64,000 bases of DNA from Amycolatopsis tolypomycina (GCF_900105945.1 NZ_FNSO01000004.1:1178001-1242000); one strand, 5' to 3'; shown: positions 38,516 to 47,639, counted from the first letter of the stretch. The notes: generated by a model not told the origin, from the letters alone. Translations and numbers: made by a program.

Positions 38516-39022
38516 ATGCGTACCACGGTGAAACTGCTGGGCGCGGGCCTGCTGCTGGTCACGGCGACGGCCTGCGCGGCGAACTCCGGCGCCGGTGCCC
38601 CGGCGGGCGGCAGCACGGCACCCGAGCCGCCCCCGACGTCGGCGAGCGTGCCGGGGACGGTCACGCCGACGCTCGGCCCGCCGCCGTCCCAGACGGTCGG
38701 CCGGCCGACGCAGGGCATCGCGCCGCGCGACGACGTCATCGCCGAGACGCAGATCGACGCCCGCCTGCTGCCCGAGGGCTACCCGCGCAGCCTCACCCGC
38801 AGCCTCGACGGCCAGACGCTGATCCTGCAGGCCGAGGAGGGCGGCTGCCGCCGCATCTCGGCACGCGTCGGCGAGCAGACGGCGCAGCAGGTGGTCGTGC
38901 TGGTCGCGGTGGGGACGGCACCCAAGGGCCAGATGTGCCCGGACTACATCAAGGAGATCAAGATCCCGCTCGCCCTCGCGGCGCCGCTCGGGACGCGCAC
39001 GGTCGTCCTCCGCCAGGGCTGA
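38516..39022 (+). CDS. Lipoprotein of unknown family, paralogue 1
   Basis: A 168-residue lipoprotein. A signal peptide with lipobox VTATAC (Cys at about residue 19) leads into a Pro/Gly/Thr-rich linker of about 50 residues, then a compact domain: DARLLPEGYPRSLTRSLDGQTLILQAEEGGCRRISARVGEQTAQQVVVLV and GTRTVVLRQG. It contains a conserved single Cys and a second in MCPDY. I do not recognise the family. The gene at 39125 encodes a paralogue with the same domain plan, so the two are a tandem duplication; a hairpin terminator lies between them. Confidence 0.75.
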   Translation: MRTTVKLLGAGLLLVTATACAANSGAGAPAGGSTAPEPPPTSASVPGTVTPTLGPPPSQTVGRPTQGIAPRDDVIAETQIDARLLPEGYPRSLTRSLDGQTLILQAEEGGCRRISARVGEQTAQQVVVLVAVGTAPKGQMCPDYIKEIKIPLALAAPLGTRTVVLRQG

Positions 39023-39034
39023 CCACCACGAACG

Positions 39035-39076
39035 CTGGGAGGGCCGCCCCGGGATGCCCGCGGGTGGCCCTCCCAG
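39035..39076. terminator. Hairpin between the two lipoprotein genes
   Basis: CTGGGAGGGCC (39035-39045) pairs with GGCCCTCCCAG (39066-39076), with further pairing in the loop, followed by CATTCTTC. A probable terminator of the first gene. Confidence 0.65.
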
Positions 39077-39124
39077 ACCATTCTTCGGTGCAACCTCCCG
39101 GCGCCCCCGTTCCGTCTTGGGGGC

Positions 39125-39646
39125 ATGAGGTACTCAGCGAAGGTGGTCGGGACAGGCGCGCTCCTGCTGATGGTGACGGCCTGCGCCGGCCAGGACATGC
39201 CCACCAGCCAGCCCGCGGGGTCGACCGGCAGCGTGTCGGTCCCCGCACCGGCGTCGCCGTCGCCGTCGCCGAGTGAATCGGTGCTGCCGGCCCCGGCCGA
39301 GCCCAATCCGCCGGGCAAGCCCCGGCTGACCGTGCCCGAGGGCAGCACGCCGGTCCCGGCGGGCAAGATCGACGCGACCGCGCTGCCGGCCGGGTTCCCG
39401 CGCGAGGTGTGGACGGCCAACGGCGGCACCGTCCTCAACATCCGCGCCCAGGAAGGCGGCTGCGGCCACGCGCTCGGCGAAGCGGCCGAGCAGGCGGGCG
39501 ACCGCGTCGTCGTCAACCTGAGCGAGACGAAGGCCCAGACCAACCAGATGTGCACGATGGACATCCGGTACCCGGTCATCTCGGTCACCCTGGCCGCGCC
39601 GCTGGACCAGCGGACGGTGGTGCTGAAGACCACACCTGCCCGGTAG
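39125..39646 (+). CDS. Lipoprotein of unknown family, paralogue 2
   Basis: A 173-residue lipoprotein with lipobox MVTAC and a Pro/Ser-rich linker (residues 25-80). Its domain matches the neighbour at 38516 step for step: KIDATALPAGFPREVWTANGGTVLNIRAQEGGCGHALGEAAEQAGDRVVV, a second Cys in QMCTMD and a C-terminal DQRTVVLKTT. The family is unrecognised. The second Cys could form a disulphide with the EGGC cysteine. It is followed by two CACTTTCACGTGAAAGTG palindromes. Confidence 0.75.
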   Translation: MRYSAKVVGTGALLLMVTACAGQDMPTSQPAGSTGSVSVPAPASPSPSPSESVLPAPAEPNPPGKPRLTVPEGSTPVPAGKIDATALPAGFPREVWTANGGTVLNIRAQEGGCGHALGEAAEQAGDRVVVNLSETKAQTNQMCTMDIRYPVISVTLAAPLDQRTVVLKTTPAR

Positions 39647-39653
39647 CAGCGCC

Positions 39654-39695
39654 CCCCCAGGTGGGCACTTTCACGTGAAAGTGCCCACCTGGGGG
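39654..39695. repeat. CACTTTCACGTGAAAGTG palindrome, copy 4 (42-bp extended)
   Basis: The 18-bp core (39666-39683) with complementary arms that run out through CCCCCAGGTGGG and its complement, 42 bp in all. It follows the lipoprotein stop and could act as a terminator. Confidence 0.8.
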
Positions 39696-39720
39696 CGGCA
39701 CTTTCACGTGAAAGTGCCGC
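39695..39720. repeat. CACTTTCACGTGAAAGTG palindrome, copy 5
   Basis: The second core of the pair (39699-39716) with GCGG/CCGC arms, adjoining copy 4. Confidence 0.8.
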
Positions 39721-39861
39721 CTATCTCGTCGTGGTCCGGACCACTCGGGGCCGGTGGTCCGCTTTGTCGAAGTTGTCGAAAATTGTCAGTGCTCCCGCTG
39801 AACCGCCGTCGTGACCGGGCCGTGTCCCGGGGTGAGGTGGCGATCAGAGAGGAGGGGCCCC

Positions 39862-40527
39862 ATGCCCCGGTTGAGCAGTGGCCGGCACCGCAAGCAGGCG
39901 ACCGTCGGACTGGCCGCGTTGCTGGGCGTTGCCGGCATCACCGCGACCGCCATCGCGCTGAGCAGTCCCGCGGGCAACGCGGCCGAAGCGCCCAAGGAGA
40001 ACTGCGGCGGGCTCGACACCGCCCTGCAGAACAACCTGAACTTCATCGCGGGCCAGCAGGCGAACCCGGACGCCCAGTCGGCCGCGCGGATCGCCAACCG
40101 CCAGGCGGTGGTGGACCTGATCCAGCAGCGGCGGCAGGTGGCGGGCTGCACGGCGAACGTCGCGGCGAACAACGGCCAGGCGGCCGCGGCGCCGGGCAAC
40201 TCCGGCAACGCGCCGGGCAAGGCGCAAGCGCCCGGGCAGCAGAAGAAGCAGGAACAGGCGGCGGCCGGCGGCGCGGTGGGCGAGGTCGTGTGCCCCGGTT
40301 CGACCGTGACGCTCTCCGGCGAGGGCGGCGCCCCGGCCGCGTCGAGCAACCAGTTCCCGGCCGGAACGAAGCTGAAGGTGACCAACCTGGACAACTCGAA
40401 GTCGACGACGGTCGAGGTGACGTCGGTGTCGGGCAGCTGCACGCTGCTCAACAACGCGGCCTTCGAAGAGGTCCGGGAGCCCGGCAAGTTCCTCATCCGG
40501 CGCGCGCGGATCGAGCGCGTCGGCTGA
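39862..40527 (+). CDS. Secreted alanine/glutamine-rich protein of unknown family
   Basis: A 221-residue exported protein. An N-terminal signal/anchor (VGLAALLGVAGITATAIALS) precedes a short helical domain with CGGLDTALQNNLNFIAGQQANPD...RQVAGCTANV, where the two Cys probably pair. A low-complexity linker of Ala, Gly, Gln, Asn and Lys follows (about residues 110-145), then a beta-rich domain (VVCPGSTVTLSGEGG, FPAGTKLKVTNLDNSKSTTVEVTSVSGSCTLLNNAAFEEV). The family is not recognised. The ATG has GGAGG 6 bases upstream. A 19-bp perfect stem terminator separates it from convergent fumarase. Confidence 0.75.
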   Translation: MPRLSSGRHRKQATVGLAALLGVAGITATAIALSSPAGNAAEAPKENCGGLDTALQNNLNFIAGQQANPDAQSAARIANRQAVVDLIQQRRQVAGCTANVAANNGQAAAAPGNSGNAPGKAQAPGQQKKQEQAAAGGAVGEVVCPGSTVTLSGEGGAPAASSNQFPAGTKLKVTNLDNSKSTTVEVTSVSGSCTLLNNAAFEEVREPGKFLIRRARIERVG

Positions 40528-40533
40528 GGCAAC

Positions 40534-40576
40534 GGAAAAGGGGGACACCGGCGGCGGGCCGGTGTCCCCCTTTTCC
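40534..40576. terminator. Bidirectional terminator, 19-bp perfect stem
   Basis: The 19 bases at 40534-40552 are the exact complement of 40558-40576 across a 5-base loop. The arms begin with GGAAAAGGGGG, so each strand ends in CCCCCTTTTCC. It lies between convergent genes and is the clearest terminator in the window. Confidence 0.9.
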
Positions 40577-40583
40577 TTGTGTG

Positions 40584-42236
40584 CTAACGGAAGCTGATCT
40601 GCAGCACCGGGTCGCCGGTGCTGGCGAAGAAGTCGTTGCCCTTGTCGTCGATGACGATGAAGGCGGGGAAGTCCTCCACCTCGATCTTCCAGACGGCTTC
40701 CATGCCGAGCTCGGCGTACTCGAGGACGTCGACCTTCTTGATGCAGTCCTGCGCGAGCCGCGCCGCCGGGCCGCCGATCGAGCCGAGGTAGAAACCGCCG
40801 TGCGCCTGGCACGCGTTCGTCACCTGCTTCGAGCGGTTCCCCTTGGCCAGCATGACGAGCGAGCCGCCGGCGGCCTGGAACTGCTCGACGTAGGAGTCCA
40901 TCCGCCCGGCCGTGGTCGGGCCGAACGAGCCGGACGCGTAGCCCTCGGGCGTCTTCGCCGGGCCGGCGTAGTAGACCGGGTGGTTCTTGAGGTAGTCCGG
41001 CATCTCCTCGCCGGCGTCGAGCCGTTCGGCGATCTTGGCGTGCGCGATGTCCCGCGCGACGACCAGCGGCCCGGTGAGCGAAAGCCGCGTCTTGACCGGC
41101 AGCCGCGAGAGCTGCGCGCGGATCTCGGCCATCGGCCGGTTGAGGTCGACGGCGACGACGTCGTCGGAGAGGTCTTCCTCGGTGACGTCGGGCAGGAAGC
41201 GGGCGGGGTCGCGCTCGAGCTGTTCGATGAACACGCCGTCGGCGGTGATCTTGGCCTTGGCCTGCCGGTCGGCGGAGCAGCTCACGGCGACGCCGACGGG
41301 GCAGCTCGCGCCGTGCCGGGGGAGCCGGATGACGCGCACGTCGTGGCAGAAGTACTTCCCGCCGAACTGCGCGCCGATGCCGAACTGCCGGGTCATCTCC
41401 AGGACCTGCTGCTCGAGGCCGGTGTCGCGGAAGGCGTGGCCCAGTTCGGAGCCTTCGGTCGGCAGGTTGTCGAGGTAGCGCGCGGAGGCGAGCTTCGCGA
41501 CCTTGAGGTTGAACTCCGCGGACATCCCGCCGACGACGATGGCCAGGTGGTAGGGCGGACAGGCGGCGGTGCCGAGGCTGCGCAGCTTCTCGTCGAGGAA
41601 GCGCGCGAGCCGCTTCGGGTTCAGGACGGCCTTGGTTTCCTGGTAGAGGAACGTCTTGTTGGCGCTGCCGCCGCCCTTGGCCATGAAGAGGAACTCGTAC
41701 GTCGGGTCCCCTTCTTTGTGGTAGAGCTCGATCTGCGCCGGGAGGTTCGTGCCGGTGTTGCGCTCGTCCCAGAAGGTGACCGGGGCCATCTGCGAGTAGC
41801 GCAGGTTCAGCTGCTGGTAGGCGTCGAAGATGCCCTGGGAGAGGGCCCGCTCGTCGTCACCGCCGGTGAGGACGCCTTCGCCGCGCTTGCCGATGACGAT
41901 GGCGGTGCCGGTGTCCTGGCACATGGGGAGGACGCCGCCGGCCGAGATGGCCGCGTTACGCAGGAGGTCCATCGCGACGAAGCGGTCGTTGCCGCTCGCC
42001 TCGGGGTCGTCGACGATGGCTCGTAGCTGCTGCAGGTGTGATGTGCGCAACAGGTGCTGGATGTCGGTGATGGCGGTGCGGGCGAGGGTGGTGAGCGCCT
42101 GGGGGTCGACTTTCAGGAACTTCCGGCCGGCGGCTTCGATGGTCTCGACGCCCTCGTCGGTGATCAACCGGTATTCGGTCTTGGTGTCCTTGCCCAGCGG
42201 GAGGACTTCGGTGTGCTGAAACGTGGTGGACGGCAC
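40584..42236 (-). CDS. fumA: Class I (iron-sulphur) fumarate hydratase
   Basis: A 550-residue fumarase of the [4Fe-4S] class. The N-terminal domain has [23 protein letters not shown] and the cluster Cys in [12 protein letters not shown], with GHAFRDTG and the [12 protein letters not shown] region further on. The C-terminal swivel domain has [48 protein letters not shown] and [11 protein letters not shown]. It converts fumarate to malate in the TCA cycle; actinobacteria often use it alongside or in place of class II FumC. The GTG at 42236 follows AGGAG. Confidence 0.9.
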   Translation of the reverse strand: MPSTTFQHTEVLPLGKDTKTEYRLITDEGVETIEAAGRKFLKVDPQALTTLARTAITDIQHLLRTSHLQQLRAIVDDPEASGNDRFVAMDLLRNAAISAGGVLPMCQDTGTAIVIGKRGEGVLTGGDDERALSQGIFDAYQQLNLRYSQMAPVTFWDERNTGTNLPAQIELYHKEGDPTYEFLFMAKGGGSANKTFLYQETKAVLNPKRLARFLDEKLRSLGTAACPPYHLAIVVGGMSAEFNLKVAKLASARYLDNLPTEGSELGHAFRDTGLEQQVLEMTRQFGIGAQFGGKYFCHDVRVIRLPRHGASCPVGVAVSCSADRQAKAKITADGVFIEQLERDPARFLPDVTEEDLSDDVVAVDLNRPMAEIRAQLSRLPVKTRLSLTGPLVVARDIAHAKIAERLDAGEEMPDYLKNHPVYYAGPAKTPEGYASGSFGPTTAGRMDSYVEQFQAAGGSLVMLAKGNRSKQVTNACQAHGGFYLGSIGGPAARLAQDCIKKVDVLEYAELGMEAVWKIEVEDFPAFIVIDDKGNDFFASTGDPVLQISFR

Positions 42237-42682
42237 TGCCAGGCTCCTTTGCCAGCTCCGGGATCGGTCCACCCTACGCAGGGTTGGGTCTTGCCTGACA
42301 GAAGCACCCGGTCACTGTGGGCCACCCCACGCGGGTGTTCGTTCGGCCGCGGGCTCGGGGAGGTCTGGCTGGGCCGGGCCGGCGGAGAAGCTGGTCGGGA
42401 GGCCGGGTCCACCCCGACGGACCCGACCTCCCGGGGAAAGCTCCCGGGTGCGTGCACACCCGGTTGCGAGGCCTGCGCCGGCACTTCGAGGCTGTCGTGA
42501 CGCAGGTCATAAGTCAACGCCGCCGAACGGGTGCTGGCTGAGGGTTGCTACCCCGGCCTCTTCCGGACGAAACCCGGTTTTCGTGGAAAATTTTCGCGAC
42601 TTGCCGAACGCCTGGTCAGCGGGCTGCCCACATGACCGAGGGGCGGGTGCGCAACGGCACCCGCCCCTCGTGAACGAAACGA
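42237..42682. other. 446-bp spacer between fumarase and sigB
   Basis: No credible gene. It contains the terminator at 42637-42670 and presumably the fumarase promoter. A small palindrome GAAAATTTTC lies near 42582. Confidence 0.5.
42637..42670. terminator. Terminator downstream of sigB
   Basis: CGAGGGGCGGGTGC (42637-42650) pairs perfectly with GCACCCGCCCCTCG (42657-42670) across a 6-base loop, 13 bp after the sigB stop. Confidence 0.8.
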
Positions 42683-43717
42683 TCAGCTGGCGTAGGCGCG
42701 GAGGCGGTCCGCGCGCTCGCCCTGGCGGAGCTTCGACATGACCTCGCGCTCGATCTGGCGGACGCGCTCGCGGGACAGCCCGAAGTGCTTGCCGATCTGG
42801 TCGAGCGTGCGCGGCTGGCCGTCGTCGAGGCCGTAGCGCAGGCGGATCACGTGCTGCTCGCGGTCGTCCAGCGTCGCCAGTACGCGGCGCAGGTCGTCCT
42901 GGAGCAGGCCCGAGATCACGGCGCTCTCCGCGTCCGTTGCCTCGGAGTCCTCGATGAAGTCGCCGAGCGGGGCGTCTTCCTCCGTGCCGACCGGCATGTC
43001 CAGGCTTACCGGGTCACGCGAGTGGTCGAGCAGGTCCGAGATCTTGTGCGCCGGGATGCCCGACTCGGCCGCCAGCTCCTCGTGTGTGGCGTCGCGGCCG
43101 AGCTGCTGGTGCAGGTCACGCTTGATGCGGGCCAGCTTGTTCACCTGTTCCACCAGGTGGACCGGCAGCCGGATCGTGCGGCCCTGGTCGGCCATGCCCC
43201 GGGTGATCGCCTGCCGGATCCACCAGGTGGCGTACGTCGAGAACTTGAACCCCTTGGAGTAGTCGAACTTCTCCACCGCGCGGATGAGACCCAGGTTCCC
43301 CTCCTGGATCAGGTCGAGCAGCGGCATCCCCCGGCCGGTGTAGCGCTTGGCCAGCGAGACCACCAGGCGGAGGTTCGCCTCCAGCAGGTGGTTCTTGGCC
43401 ACGTGGCCGTCGCGGACCAGCGCGGCCAGCTCGGTGCGGCGCTTGGCCGTGAGCTCCTCGGCGGTGTCCAGCATGTGCTGGGCGAACACGCCGGCTTCGA
43501 TGCGCTTGGCCAGCTCGACCTCGTCGGCCGCGGACAGCAGGGCCGTCTTGCCGATGCCGTTGAGGTAGACGCGGACGAGGTCGGCGGCGGGGCTCTGGGC
43601 GTCGAGGTCGGCGTCGGTGAGCGCCCCCACGCCCAGCGTCGTCGGCTCCTCGGTCGTCTGAGCCGGGATGCGCTCGCGAATCCCGCGCGACTCGCGTTCG
43701 AGAGTCTGGACTGACAT
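42683..43717 (-). CDS. sigB: Principal-like group 2 sigma factor SigB
   Basis: A 344-residue sigma-70 family protein. Regions 1.2 to 4.2 are all present: [89 protein letters not shown] (region 2), the [13 protein letters not shown] start of region 3 and [26 protein letters not shown] (region 4.2). It lacks the long acidic N-terminus of the primary sigma, so it is the SigB/HrdB-like group 2 factor used in stress and stationary phase. The ATG at 43717 follows GGGAGG. A SigH/SigR-type promoter lies about 120 bp upstream. Confidence 0.9.
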   Translation of the reverse strand: MSVQTLERESRGIRERIPAQTTEEPTTLGVGALTDADLDAQSPAADLVRVYLNGIGKTALLSAADEVELAKRIEAGVFAQHMLDTAEELTAKRRTELAALVRDGHVAKNHLLEANLRLVVSLAKRYTGRGMPLLDLIQEGNLGLIRAVEKFDYSKGFKFSTYATWWIRQAITRGMADQGRTIRLPVHLVEQVNKLARIKRDLHQQLGRDATHEELAAESGIPAHKISDLLDHSRDPVSLDMPVGTEEDAPLGDFIEDSEATDAESAVISGLLQDDLRRVLATLDDREQHVIRLRYGLDDGQPRTLDQIGKHFGLSRERVRQIEREVMSKLRQGERADRLRAYAS

Positions 43718-43838
43718 TCTGCCTCCCCGGTCACGGGCTGAACGTGCTGCTGCGGTCGTCCACCGGGTGCGTACCCGCGAACCGGGGCCTGTGGATCCCG
43801 GTACGCCGGTCCGGCCGGCTTGGCTGGACATCTGGCAC

Positions 43839-43865
43839 AACGCTCCGGGTTCCCAAATCGTTCCC
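43839..43865 (-). promoter_or_regulatory. Possible SigH/SigR-type promoter of sigB
   Basis: On the minus strand GGGAAC (43865-43860) is followed after 18 bases by GTT (43841-43839), which fits GGGAAC-N18-19-GTT, the oxidative-stress sigma consensus. It ends about 120 bp upstream of the sigB ATG. Confidence 0.45.
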
Positions 43866-44005
43866 GGTCCGTCATAGAAGAAGACGGATGCCGGAGCGAT
43901 CCGGTTGCTGAATCAAGGCTGAGCTTTTCCTGAGAACGTTCCGTGACCGGGGAACCTGAGAATTCCATATGAATCGGGTCAAGAAGTGAACCGCGCGGAC
44001 GTGGT

Positions 44006-44431
44006 CTAGACCTCTACGAGAACGGTGAACGGGCCGTCGTTCACGCTGGAGACCGCCATCATCGCCCCGAACCGGCCGGTGGCCACGGTGGCGCCGCGGC
44101 CGCGCAGCCCGGCCACGACGGCGTCCACCAACGGCTCGGCGACCTCCGGCCGGGCCGCCTGCGTCCACGACGGCCGGCGCCCTTTCTTCGTGTCTCCGTA
44201 GAGCGTGAACTGGCTCACCACGAGCAGCGGCGCATTCGCCGTCGCGCATGATTCCTCGTCGCGCAACAGCCGCAGTTCGTGCAGCTTGCGTGCCATCGTG
44301 GCGGCTTTCGCGGCGTCGTCGTCGACGTGGATTCCCAGCAGCACAAGCAAACCCGGCTCGTCGATCGCGCCGACGACCGCGCCGTCGACCGTCACGTCCG
44401 CCCGCGTGACGCGGGCCGCGACCGCCCTCAC
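44006..44431 (-). CDS. dtd: D-aminoacyl-tRNA deacylase
   Basis: A 141-residue DTD1-type protein. The family motifs are present: MRAVAARVTRADVTVDG at the N-terminus, LLVLLGI, the catalytic-site SQFTLYGDTKKGRRPSW and, near the C-terminus, SVNDGPFTV, where the Gly-Pro pair screens out L-amino acids. It removes D-amino acids and glycine mis-attached to tRNA. The ATG overlaps the stop of the upstream methyltransferase gene by four bases, so the pair is translationally coupled. Confidence 0.93.
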   Translation of the reverse strand: MRAVAARVTRADVTVDGAVVGAIDEPGLLVLLGIHVDDDAAKAATMARKLHELRLLRDEESCATANAPLLVVSQFTLYGDTKKGRRPSWTQAARPEVAEPLVDAVVAGLRGRGATVATGRFGAMMAVSSVNDGPFTVLVEV

Positions 44432-45930
44432 CGGTCCGCCGGGACGAGCATGCCGTGCCGGACCAGCTCGCGGACGACGGGCAGCGCGGTGGCAGCCAGC
44501 TCCGAAGCGTCGAGTCCTTGCGAGAACGCGAGCAGCTCGATCAGATCCTCCAGCGGCAACGCACCCCGGCAGCCCGCCAGCAGCCGCGTCGCCAGCTCGT
44601 CGACCTCGTGCTGCCAGCCCGGCCCGTCGGTGCGGTGCAGCCGCCGGACGGTCGTCGCCCAGCCTTCGTCGCCGGGTTCGTCGACGCTTTCGAGCAAAAC
44701 CGTGTCCGGGACCACAAAACGGACATCGAGCAACGAATCACCCGATTCGCGCAGCCATTCCACGCGGTCCAGCCAGCCGGCCGCCTCCGGGCCCAGCGGG
44801 TCGTCGTAGGCCTGCCGGAGGTCCTCGCACACGACGGTCGGTGTCCGCCCGGACGCCCGCCGCAGCGTGACGAACCCGAAGCCGATGCCCCGGACGTCGT
44901 TCGCGGCGAACCAGTCCAGCCACGCCGCCGCCTTGGCCCGGCCCTCCGGCGAGCGCGGGTCGAGGCCCGCGTCCCGCAGCCACGTGCCGACGTAGAGCGC
45001 CGGATCGGCGACGTCGCGCTGCACGAACCAGGCGTCGGTCTCGGCGGGCAGCCACCGGCTCACCCGGTCGGCCCAGTCCTCCTTCCCGGTGTGCAGCCAC
45101 GAGGCGAGGAGGTGGCCGGTGCCGCCGTCGTCGAGGAAGCCCGGCAGCTGCCGCACGACCAGCGCGCTCGCGTCGTCGCCCGCCAGCCCGGAGTCGCGGT
45201 AGGTGTAGTCGACGCGCGCCGGGCCGACCACGAACGGCGGATTGCACACGACCTGGTCGAACTTCCGCCGCGCGACCGGCGCGAACCACTCGCCGCGGAC
45301 CAGCTCGACGTCCAGCTCGTTCAGCCGGAAGGTCGCCGCGGCCAGCGCGAGCGCCCGCGCGGAGACGTCGGTGGCCGTGACGCGCTGCGCGTGCCGGGTC
45401 GCGTGCAGCGCCTGGACGCCGTTGCCGGTGCCCAGGTCGAGCAGGGTGCCGACCGGGCGGCGGCTGGTGGCGCGGATCAGCGACAGCGACGCGTGGCCGA
45501 CGCCGAGCACGTGGTCCTCGGGCACGGTGTGGCCCAGCAGGTCGGCGTCGAGGTCGGACACGACCCACCACGAGCCTTCCTCGTCGCCGTGCGGCCGGAT
45601 GTCCAGCGCGGCCCGGTAGCCACCGTCGACGGCCGACAGCACGCCGGCGGCGACGGCGTCCTCGACGGCGAGTGGCGCGAAGGCGGCCTTGACGGCGGTC
45701 TCGGGCTCGGTGCCGCCCAGCAGGAACAGCCGGATCAGCGTGCCGAGGTCGCCGGCGTCCCGGCTGGCGCGCTCGGCGGGCACCGGCTCGCCGCGGCCCA
45801 GCGCCGCGTGCGCGGCCCCGCCGAGGGCGCCGACCACGCCGTCGGCGTCGTAGGAGGTGCGCCGGAAGGCCTCGCGCAGCCGCGCGCAGACGTCGTCGGA
45901 CAGGTCGGGCAATCCACTTCGCGTGCTCAC
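44428..45930 (-). CDS. SAM-dependent methyltransferase, HemK/RlmG-like with extra N- and C-terminal domains
   Basis: A 500-residue protein with three parts. An N-terminal winged-helix-like region (about 130 residues) has LSDDVCARLREAF and GTLIRLFLLGG. The central methyltransferase domain has the SAM site LLDLGTGNGVQALHATRHA and the catalytic VVCNPPFVVGPAR motif that orients an amide or exocyclic amine. The C-terminal region has DVRGIGFGFVTLRRASG. NPPF enzymes modify glutamine or rRNA bases; actinobacterial homologues are uncharacterised. GTG 45930 lies only 19 bp from the divergent M20 peptidase start. It overlaps dtd at its 3' end. Confidence 0.83.
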   Translation of the reverse strand: MSTRSGLPDLSDDVCARLREAFRRTSYDADGVVGALGGAAHAALGRGEPVPAERASRDAGDLGTLIRLFLLGGTEPETAVKAAFAPLAVEDAVAAGVLSAVDGGYRAALDIRPHGDEEGSWWVVSDLDADLLGHTVPEDHVLGVGHASLSLIRATSRRPVGTLLDLGTGNGVQALHATRHAQRVTATDVSARALALAAATFRLNELDVELVRGEWFAPVARRKFDQVVCNPPFVVGPARVDYTYRDSGLAGDDASALVVRQLPGFLDDGGTGHLLASWLHTGKEDWADRVSRWLPAETDAWFVQRDVADPALYVGTWLRDAGLDPRSPEGRAKAAAWLDWFAANDVRGIGFGFVTLRRASGRTPTVVCEDLRQAYDDPLGPEAAGWLDRVEWLRESGDSLLDVRFVVPDTVLLESVDEPGDEGWATTVRRLHRTDGPGWQHEVDELATRLLAGCRGALPLEDLIELLAFSQGLDASELAATALPVVRELVRHGMLVPADR

Positions 45931-45949
45931 GGTGGGTAATGCTGCCACG

Positions 45950-47224
45950 ATGACCCCCGTGACCCTTGAACGCGTCCTCGCCCCGCTCGACGCGGCGCTG
46001 CCCGAACTCGAAGCGCTGTACATCGACCTCCACCGGCACCCGGAGCTGTCCTTCGCCGAGACCCGCACGGCGGCCGAGCTGGCCCGGCGGCTGGAGGGCG
46101 ACGGCTACGAGGTGCACACCGGCATCGCCGGCACCGGCGTGCTGGGCGTGCTGCGCAACGGCGAGGGACCCACGGTGCTGCTGCGGGCCGACATCGACGC
46201 GCTGCCGGTCGAGGAGAAGACCGGGCTGTCGTACGCGAGCACCGCCCGCGGCACCGACGAGCACGGAACCGACGTCCCGGTCATGCACGCCTGCGGGCAC
46301 GACATGCACGCCACCTGGCTCTCCGGCGCCGCCGCGCTGCTCGCGAAGGGCCGCGACACCTGGGCCGGCACGCTGCTCGTGGTGTTCCAGCCGGGCGAGG
46401 AGGGCGCGGGCGGCGCGTCGGCGATGGTCCGCGACGGCCTGTTCGACATCGCCGGCAAACCCGACGTCGTGTTCGGGCAGCACCTGGTGCCCGGTCCGGC
46501 CGGCTGGGTGCTCACCCGGCCCGGCGTGATCATGGCCGCCACCGACACGCTGCGCGTCACCCTGCACGGCCGCGGCGGGCACGGCTCGCGCCCGGAAACC
46601 ACCGTCGACCCGGCCGTGCTGGCCGCGTCCGTGGTGCTCAAGCTGCAGACGATCGTCTCGCGCGAGATCGCCGCCACGGACTCGGCCGTGGTCACCGTGG
46701 GTTCGCTGCACGTGGGCACCGCGAGCAACGTCATCGCCGACGACGCTGTCATGGAGGTCAACGTCCGGTCCTTCGACCAGGCCGTGCGCGAGCGGGTGCT
46801 GGCCGCGGTCGAGCGGATCGTCCACGGTGAGGCGGCCACGGCCGGCGCGCCGAAGCCGCCCGAAATCGAGCGGTCCGGCGCCTACCCGGTGACCGAGAAC
46901 GACGAGGCCGCCAACGACGCGCTCACCGAGGTCTTCCGCGGCCACTTCGGCGCCGACGTCGTGTACCCGGCGCCGCTGATCACCGGCAGCGAGGACTTCA
47001 GCGAGTTCGGCCGGGCGGCCGGCGTGCCCTCGGTGTTCTGGCTGGTCGGCGGCTTCGACCCGCAGACGGTCATCACGGCGATGACCGAGGGCCGGTTCGA
47101 ACGCGACATCCCGTCCAACCACTCGCCGCGGTTCGCGCCGATCCTGCACCCGACCCTGCGCACGGGTATCGAAACCCTGGTCGTCGCCGCGTTGAGCAAG
47201 TTGCGTCACCCCGGTGTCGGATGA
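45950..47224 (+). CDS. M20D amidohydrolase (IAA-amino acid/hippurate hydrolase-like)
   Basis: A 424-residue enzyme of the M20D family. It has YIDLHRHPELSFAETRTAAELARRL, the LLRADIDALPVEEKTGL metal site, VMHACGHDMHATWL, VFQPGEEGAGGASAMV, GRGGHGSRPETTVDP (dimer domain) and LITGSEDFSEFG at the C-terminus. It hydrolyses N-acyl amino acids. A paralogue lies at 21205. The ATG is 19 bp from the divergent methyltransferase start, and a TAATGC hexamer 7 bp upstream suggests a leaderless transcript. It overlaps the region before the DUF3099 gene. Confidence 0.87.
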   Translation: MTPVTLERVLAPLDAALPELEALYIDLHRHPELSFAETRTAAELARRLEGDGYEVHTGIAGTGVLGVLRNGEGPTVLLRADIDALPVEEKTGLSYASTARGTDEHGTDVPVMHACGHDMHATWLSGAAALLAKGRDTWAGTLLVVFQPGEEGAGGASAMVRDGLFDIAGKPDVVFGQHLVPGPAGWVLTRPGVIMAATDTLRVTLHGRGGHGSRPETTVDPAVLAASVVLKLQTIVSREIAATDSAVVTVGSLHVGTASNVIADDAVMEVNVRSFDQAVRERVLAAVERIVHGEAATAGAPKPPEIERSGAYPVTENDEAANDALTEVFRGHFGADVVYPAPLITGSEDFSEFGRAAGVPSVFWLVGGFDPQTVITAMTEGRFERDIPSNHSPRFAPILHPTLRTGIETLVVAALSKLRHPGVG

Positions 47225-47262
47225 ACCGCGCAAGTGGGACGATGGACGGTGGAGGTGGTGCA

Positions 47263-47577
47263 GTGACCACGCCCGCCAAGGACTCGGACCCGGTGCTGAT
47301 CACCGGGGCGGCCCCGTCGTACGAAGAGCAGTTCGCCGCCCGCAAGCGCAAGTACGTGATCATGATGGCCTGCCGGATCCCGTGCCTGATCCTCGCCGGG
47401 CTGACCTACCACACGTGGTGGCTGGCGCTGGGGTTCCTCGCGATCTCGGTGCCGTTGCCGTGGGTGGCGGTGCTGATCGCCAACGACCGCCCGCCCCGCA
47501 AGTCCGAGAAGGTCGCGACCTACCAGCACGAGGCGAAGACGATCGAAAGCACCAGCCACCGCGTGATCGACGGCTGA
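47263..47577 (+). CDS. DUF3099-family membrane protein
   Basis: A 104-residue protein with two membrane segments (KYVIMMACRIPCLILAGLTYHTWW and LALGFLAISVPLPWVAVLIAN) and the family signature LITGAAPSYEEQFAARKRKY before the first and ANDRPPRKSEK after the second. DUF3099 is confined to actinobacteria and has no known function. The GTG at 47263 has GGAGG 7 bases upstream; an ATG at 47221 overlaps the M20 gene and is the alternative. A pair of CACTTTCACGTGAAAGTG palindromes follows its stop, between it and convergent psuK. Confidence 0.83.
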   Translation: MTTPAKDSDPVLITGAAPSYEEQFAARKRKYVIMMACRIPCLILAGLTYHTWWLALGFLAISVPLPWVAVLIANDRPPRKSEKVATYQHEAKTIESTSHRVIDG

Positions 47578-47585
47578 GAAAACGG

Positions 47586-47603
47586 CACTTTCACGTGAAA
47601 GTG
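47586..47603. repeat. CACTTTCACGTGAAAGTG palindrome, copy 6
   Basis: An 18-bp core with ACGG/CCGT arms. First of a pair between the convergent DUF3099 and psuK genes. Confidence 0.8.
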
Positions 47604-47617
47604 CCGTCCCCAGTGGG

Positions 47618-47635
47618 CACTTTCACGTGAAAGTG
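47618..47635. repeat. CACTTTCACGTGAAAGTG palindrome, copy 7
   Basis: The second core of the pair, ending 4 bp before the psuK stop. Confidence 0.8.
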
Positions 47636-47639
47636 CCGC

